DNA from: an uncultured Bacteroidota bacterium
Lineage (GTDB): Bacteria > Bacteroidota > Bacteroidia > Bacteroidales > P3
DNA length: 64,000 nt
Direction: 5' to 3'
Assembly (NCBI GenBank): GCA_902793295.1
Contig: CADBDA010000005.1
Coordinates: forward strand, 62,001-126,000
Made by a program: the position numbers and the translations under genes. This document shows, one piece after another, positions 59,944 through 64,000 of this stretch. The notes under the pieces are model-generated. The model was given only the letters and a program-made list of their open reading frames with translations. It searched no databases and was not told where the DNA came from. Numbering within the stretch: position 1 is the stretch's first letter; every line of letters starts with the position of its first letter.

Positions 59944-60669
59944 TTATTCGTGCACGTCGTGCAGCTCCACTTCGTAGATGACAGTGGTGAACGGGGGGAT
60001 GTCTTCAGAACCCTGTGCTCCGAAGGCCATCTCGCTGGGGAAGTAGAAGCGGTACTTGCTGCCCGCTTTCATCATGCAGAAGGCTTCGCGCAGTCCGGGC
60101 ATCAGTCCTTCGTCGATCATGTGGACTATGGGTGGACGGTTGCCGTAGGTCTGGTCGAAGATCTGTCCGTTGGTGAAGGTGCCTTTGTAGTCGAATTCCA
60201 CCAGGAGTCCGAGTTCGCCCTTGCGTCCGTCGCCTTCCTTCAGCACTTCGTAGTAGAAGCCTTTGTCGCTTTTCTTCACATTGGGGTTCTGCGCCGTCAG
60301 CTGGCTGAAATAGACCTCTTCTTGTTTGCGGACGTCTTCCATCGTGCTTTTGTAGCGCTCGTTTTGGCTGGCGTAGAATTTTTCTTCGATGCGCTGTTGC
60401 ATAGCGACAATCTGTTCTTCGTTCAGCAACTTGTTGTTGTCGTCGAGTGTGGCCAGTAGCGATTGCACCAGCAGCTGCCGGTCAATTTCTATGCCGCTGG
60501 CCAGTACGTTTTGTCCCAATATGTTGCCCATGGCCCAGCTGATGCTGTCGTTCTCGCTTTTGAGTTGGGCGTCGGGGTCGGTCTTGACGTCCATGGTGCC
60601 TTTCTGCTGGCACGATGCGGCTAGTAGCATGGCACAAACGGTGAGGAGGATGGTTCTTCTTTTATTCAT
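59944..60669 (-). CDS. FKBP-type peptidyl-prolyl isomerase lipoprotein
   Basis: 241 residues. Lipoprotein signal MNKRRTILLTVCAMLLAASC (Cys 20), an N-terminal dimerisation helix region (about 40-135, DSISWAMGNILGQN, LLVQSLLATLDDN) as in FkpA/Mip, and an FKBP domain (about 145-241) with YKGTFTNGQIFDQTYG, MPGLREAFCMMKAG and FYFPSEMAFG. It accelerates proline isomerisation in periplasmic protein folding. Start ATG 60669. It follows the arginine decarboxylase gene by 47 nt. Confidence 0.92.
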   Translation of the reverse strand: MNKRRTILLTVCAMLLAASCQQKGTMDVKTDPDAQLKSENDSISWAMGNILGQNVLASGIEIDRQLLVQSLLATLDDNNKLLNEEQIVAMQQRIEEKFYASQNERYKSTMEDVRKQEEVYFSQLTAQNPNVKKSDKGFYYEVLKEGDGRKGELGLLVEFDYKGTFTNGQIFDQTYGNRPPIVHMIDEGLMPGLREAFCMMKAGSKYRFYFPSEMAFGAQGSEDIPPFTTVIYEVELHDVHE

Positions 60670-60716
60670 GGTAAAAAGTGGATAGTTTGCTTTCTTTTGG
60701 TTGTTTGTGGGAATGG

Positions 60717-62117
60717 TCAATAACCTAAAATTTTCAACATCGACTTGTGGCTTTGTTCTTTGGCGAAGAGCTTGGTGGTGTAGTCGCCGTTCTCGTCTTT
60801 GTCGATAATGATGTGCTTCGGTGCGGGAATGAGGCAGTGCTGTATGCCGCCGTATCCGGCCAGGCTCTCCTGGTAGGCGCCGGTGTGGAAGAAGCCGATG
60901 TAGAGCGGTTCGTCCTTCTGCAGCTTCGGCAGGAAGATGGCGTTGGCATGCGAGTCGGCATTGTAGTAGTCTTGGCTGTCGCACGTCAGACCGCCCAAAA
61001 ACACTCGTTGGTATTCGCAGTCCCAGTGGTTGATGGGTAGCATGATGAAACGCTGGTTGATGCCCCAGGTGTCGGGCAGTGTGGTGATGAACGACGAGTC
61101 GATCATGTACCACGACTCGCGGTCGTTCTGCTGTTTCTGATCCAAAATGCTGTAGAGTGTGGCGCCGCTTTCACCCACGGTGAACGACCCGAATTCGGTG
61201 AAGATGTTGGGCTCCACAACTCCGCGGTTGGTGCAGATGGCCTTGATCTGGGCCAGTATCTCTTCGGCCATGTATTCGTAGTCGTAGTTGGCCGCCAGCG
61301 AATTCTTGATGGGGAAGCCGCCGCCGATATTCAGCGAATCCAAGTCGGGGCAGATGTGCTTCAGGTCGCAGTAAACATTGACGCACTTCGCCAATTCGTT
61401 CCAGTAGTAGGCAGTGTCGCGTATGCCGGTGTTGATGAAGAAGTGCAGCATCTTGAACGTGTACTTGGGGTTGTCCTTGATGGCCTCCTCGTAGAACGAC
61501 AGGATGTCGTTATAGCGGATGCCGAGTCGTGAAGTGTAAAAGTCGAATCGCGGCTCTTCCTCGGCGGCTATACGGATGCCAATCTTCATCGGCACCTCGG
61601 GGTCCTGCACCGCTTCGTCGAGCATCGCCATCTCATGCTTGTTGTCGATCACCGGCACGATGTTGTGGAAGCCGTCCTTGTACAGGTCCGCAATGTTGTC
61701 GATGTATTGCTGACGTTTGAATCCGTTGCTTACTATAAAGATATTCTTATCGATGAGACCGCTGTTGTATAGCTCCTGGATCAGGTTGATATCGAAGGCG
61801 CTCGAGGTCTCAAGGTTGATGTCGTTCTTCAACGCCTCCTCCATCACAAAGCTGAAGTGGCTGCTCTTTGTGCAGTAGCAATAGTTATATGTGCCTTTGT
61901 AGTCGGTCTTGGCAATGGCCACATTGAAAAGCCTTTTGGCACGTTGGATTTGTGAGCTTATTTTTGGCAGATAGGTGATTTTAAGTGGGGTGCCGTATTG
62001 CTTGATGACCTCCATCAGGGGTATGTCGTGAAAATAGAGTTCGCCGTCTTCGGTGCGGAATTCGTCCTGCGGAAACTCAAATGTCTGGTCGATTAAGTCG
62101 TAATACTTGTTTTTCAT
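60717..62117 (-). CDS. Arginine decarboxylase, short alanine-racemase-fold form
   Basis: 466 residues of a fold-III PLP decarboxylase, a type annotated in Bacteroidetes as arginine decarboxylase for polyamine synthesis. The PLP lysine is expected in YNYCYCTKSSHF, the glycine loop is LNIGGGFPIK, and the C-terminal barrel has GGLTCDSQDYY and FFHTGAYQ with the catalytic cysteine. Exact substrate (arginine, lysine or carboxynorspermidine) is not provable here. Preceded by a TAnnTTTG promoter. Confidence 0.85.
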   Translation of the reverse strand: MKNKYYDLIDQTFEFPQDEFRTEDGELYFHDIPLMEVIKQYGTPLKITYLPKISSQIQRAKRLFNVAIAKTDYKGTYNYCYCTKSSHFSFVMEEALKNDINLETSSAFDINLIQELYNSGLIDKNIFIVSNGFKRQQYIDNIADLYKDGFHNIVPVIDNKHEMAMLDEAVQDPEVPMKIGIRIAAEEEPRFDFYTSRLGIRYNDILSFYEEAIKDNPKYTFKMLHFFINTGIRDTAYYWNELAKCVNVYCDLKHICPDLDSLNIGGGFPIKNSLAANYDYEYMAEEILAQIKAICTNRGVVEPNIFTEFGSFTVGESGATLYSILDQKQQNDRESWYMIDSSFITTLPDTWGINQRFIMLPINHWDCEYQRVFLGGLTCDSQDYYNADSHANAIFLPKLQKDEPLYIGFFHTGAYQESLAGYGGIQHCLIPAPKHIIIDKDENGDYTTKLFAKEQSHKSMLKILGY

Positions 62118-62191
62118 TTTTTGAAAACTTTTTGATTAAATCACCATTTTTATTTCCATCCGATTGAGCCGGATTGGCTTCAAAGGGTTTG

Positions 62192-62199
62192 CAAAAGTA
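62192..62199 (-). promoter_or_regulatory. -7 element of the decarboxylase-FKBP unit
   Basis: TACTTTTG on the minus strand (TAnnTTTG), 75 nt before the ATG at 62117. The 300-nt gap 62118-62417 otherwise contains only the terminator at 62350. Confidence 0.6.
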
Positions 62200-62349
62200 C
62201 AATTATTTTGTCTATCGGTGGGCGTTTTGGCTCATTTTTTTTGGATTTGTTCAGATAATTTGTTTCGCTTATTTTGTAAATCTTTGTCCTTTAGTAAAAT
62301 AGTGTGCAGCTTGTTGTGTGGCGTTTTTTGTTGTTTGGGGTATAACAAA

Positions 62350-62388
62350 CCGGGCTGGATAAGGCTTTTGTTGCCCTATCCAGCCCGG
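62350..62388 (-). terminator. Terminator of the T9SS surface protein gene
   Basis: CCGGGCTGGATA (62350-62361) and TATCCAGCCCGG (62377-62388) form a perfect 12-bp stem extended by an inner GGC/GCC. On the minus strand TTTGTTAT follows. Confidence 0.8.
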
Positions 62389-62417
62389 TCGGATTGCTTT
62401 TGTCGCTAAATGGTCGA

Positions 62418-64000
62418 CTATTTCTTAACAAATTTCGCTATGGCGCGGTTGCCATGATGGTCGGTGGCGACCAGCATGTAGACACCGTTGTTGAGTTGGC
62501 TGATGTCGATGGTGCGCTGGGCTTGGTCAGCCTGCAGGCGCATCACTTCGCGTCCGCTCAGGTCGAGTATGACGATGCTGGCGATGTCGTCACCGTCCAA
62601 GTTGAGCGATGCGTGTGCGGGGTTGGGATAGATTCGCAGTGTGGCGTCGCTTCCGGCAATGTTGATGCCGATGCTGCCGTTCACGGTCACCGTAGTGCTG
62701 GCCGTTGCGTTGCAGCTGCCGTTGTATCCGGTGACGGTGTATTCGGTCGTTTCGGTGGGGTAGACATCGATGGTGCTGTTCGTCTCGCCGGTGCTCCACA
62801 TGTACTGGTCGGCACCGCTGGCTGTCAGTCGGACCGATTCGCCGCTGCGGATGGTGACATCACCGCCGCTGATGCTCACTTGGGGCAGTGCGCGGACCAC
62901 CAGGGTGAGGTAGGTGATGCTGTTGGCTGTGCTGTCTGAGAAGATGTGGTTGCCTTCGCTCAGGTTCTCCGTTTCAATGGCGTTTCCGTTGAATGTGTAT
63001 TCGCTACCCTGGCAGATGGTGTCGATCTGGTAGGTGTAATCGCTTCCGCTGGAGGGCAGGTGGATGTCGTCTATCCATGTGCAATCGCTGCCGCGGCCGA
63101 CAGAACCGTCTTTCTGGTAGCTGAATTTGAAGGTGTGGGTGCCGGCGGTAATGGCGTATGCGCTACGGCTCCAGTCGACCTCTCCGCTGATGGCTTCCAT
63201 CTCCACATTGTCGATATAGAAGTGGAAGAAGTCGTAGTCGCTCTCCGACGAAACGCGTTTCCAGAAGGTGATGCTGTCGTTGGCTGTCGACGTCCAGGTG
63301 ATACTCAGTTCGGAAGAACAGTTGTTGCCGCTGTTTGAATTCCAAGAGCTGGTGCTCCAGGTGCGCGATCTGACACAGAAGGTGCCGTTGTGGGCATTCT
63401 GGTTGGTGATTTCCCAGGGGTAGTTGCCTTGGGTCCAATTGGGATAGCTCCAAGTGCTGTCTTCAAAGGTGATGAATCTTGTGTCGTTTCCAATGATCAC
63501 TGTGATGGTGTCCTTGGTGGTCTTGAAGCCGTCGTTGATGGTCTGGAGGAAGGGGATGACGCGGTCGACAGGTATGGCATCCACGCAATGCAGCTGGTAG
63601 GTCAGGTTGACAGACTGGTTTGTCGCTATCTGGCTGATGGTGTTGTTCGGATTGTCGATGCAGATGATGGGGTCGAGGCAGGTGAGGGTCACCTGTGCAT
63701 TGCTCAGATCGGCATGGCCCATATTTTTGTTCGTGATGGTCAGCACGGCGGTGCTGTCAGCCTCAAAGTTGTTGGTCAGCGTATGTTCCACGCTATGCAT
63801 GTTGCTGGCGTTGATGGTGAAGTTGAAGTAGTTGTCCGAACGGTCGTTGGCGGTGTTGCCCCAGCGGACTACAACCTTCACTCTGGCGACGGTCTGGTCG
63901 GCGACATTGCCCCAGATGTGGCTTGTGCAGACATGATGAAGCGAAAGCTCGTCCCCGACGGCAAGGCCGCTGTTGAGGTCGATGGTGCCCGTGGTGTCTA
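62418..64000 (-). CDS. T9SS-exported surface protein, C-terminal part
   Basis: At least 527 residues; the frame stays open to the right edge, so the N-terminus is missing. A CARDB/Ig-like region (SVEHTLTNNFEADSTAVLTI) is followed by a MAM/cleaved-adhesin-like domain (FITFEDSTWSYPNWTQGNYP, then ITWTSTANDSITFWKRVS and WIDDIHLP), an Ig-like PKD-type stretch (GADQYMWSTGETNSTIDVYP) and a type IX secretion C-terminal sorting domain (LRIYPNPAHASLNLDG, ISQLNNGVYML, KFVKK). Exported across the outer membrane and anchored at the surface. The layout is like the tail of gingipain-type peptidases, but no protease domain is visible in the window. Confidence 0.85.
   Translation of the reverse strand, partial: DTTGTIDLNSGLAVGDELSLHHVCTSHIWGNVADQTVARVKVVVRWGNTANDRSDNYFNFTINASNMHSVEHTLTNNFEADSTAVLTITNKNMGHADLSNAQVTLTCLDPIICIDNPNNTISQIATNQSVNLTYQLHCVDAIPVDRVIPFLQTINDGFKTTKDTITVIIGNDTRFITFEDSTWSYPNWTQGNYPWEITNQNAHNGTFCVRSRTWSTSSWNSNSGNNCSSELSITWTSTANDSITFWKRVSSESDYDFFHFYIDNVEMEAISGEVDWSRSAYAITAGTHTFKFSYQKDGSVGRGSDCTWIDDIHLPSSGSDYTYQIDTICQGSEYTFNGNAIETENLSEGNHIFSDSTANSITYLTLVVRALPQVSISGGDVTIRSGESVRLTASGADQYMWSTGETNSTIDVYPTETTEYTVTGYNGSCNATASTTVTVNGSIGINIAGSDATLRIYPNPAHASLNLDGDDIASIVILDLSGREVMRLQADQAQRTIDISQLNNGVYMLVATDHHGNRAIAKFVKK

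Noticed and set aside
1..64000. tRNA, rRNA and intact insertion sequences
   Set aside because: I looked for tRNA cores, rRNA stretches and transposase motifs across the window and saw none; a tRNAscan-type search would settle any missed tRNA.

Overview
The window is a stretch of a Bacteroidota chromosome, most likely order Bacteroidales. The signs are: the Bacteroidetes promoter -7 element TAnnTTTG ahead of many genes (thrS, mutB, purH, pfkA, ileS and others); lineage-typical clusters (rpmG-DUF4295-ftsY-rimO, DUF177-rpmF, purH-mreB); a type IX secretion C-terminal domain; SusC-like and other TonB-type outer-membrane barrels; a glycine-lipid style acyltransferase pair; a short fold-III arginine decarboxylase; and methylmalonyl-CoA mutase. 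Most genes are housekeeping and use GC-rich codons. No tRNA, rRNA, CRISPR array or intact transposase was seen. Genus cannot be fixed from the sequence alone.

Layout. 1-2400: end of an unidentified gene and two abutting radical SAM enzymes with AGA/AGG/ATA-rich codon use unlike the rest. 2.4-8.2 kb: a secreted protein, a tandem DUF6266 protein, a lipoprotein, and a polar amino-acid ABC transporter whose binding protein has its lobes in permuted order fused to the permease, and whose ATPase carries an extra C-terminal domain. 8.4-12.4 kb: thrS-infC-rpmI-rplT and rplS. 12.4-17.6 kb: AIR-synthase-like protein, LysE-like and YitT-like membrane proteins, mutB. 17.7-20 kb: small repeats, a VWA protein, and an ECF-type sigma factor with an unusual C-terminal domain. 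20-25 kb: rpmF/DUF177, rimO, ftsY, a 21-bp minisatellite, DUF4295, rpmG. 25-30 kb: hsp20, candidate glsA/glsB, engB, dacB. 30-34 kb (minus): mreB, purH, pfkA. 34-41 kb: SpoIIE-type phosphatase, a broken alcohol dehydrogenase, beta-CASP nuclease, cstA, a YD-repeat protein. 41-44.3 kb: a repeat-rich accessory zone with a flavodoxin-fold protein, a decayed gene, a GNAT, a DUF2798 protein and a 126-bp MITE-like element. 44.3-52.6 kb: a YtrA-type regulated ABC operon and two outer-membrane receptors. 52.6-58 kb: unknown membrane protein, ileS, mnmD. 58-60 kb: AT-rich accessory segment with an orphan secreted protein and an RHS remnant. 60-64 kb (minus): FKBP lipoprotein, arginine decarboxylase, and a T9SS-exported surface protein running off the right edge.

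How parts work together. The YtrA-type repressor at 46456 is encoded in the operon whose promoter carries a matching inverted repeat (44208-44231), suggesting autoregulation. purH-mreB has a 26-bp palindrome in its leader. A well-formed RNA hairpin precedes the TonB receptor at 50295. The most unusual systems are the amino-acid transporter at 5.5-8.2 kb, the sigma/VWA pair at 18.1-19.9 kb and the radical SAM pair at the left edge.
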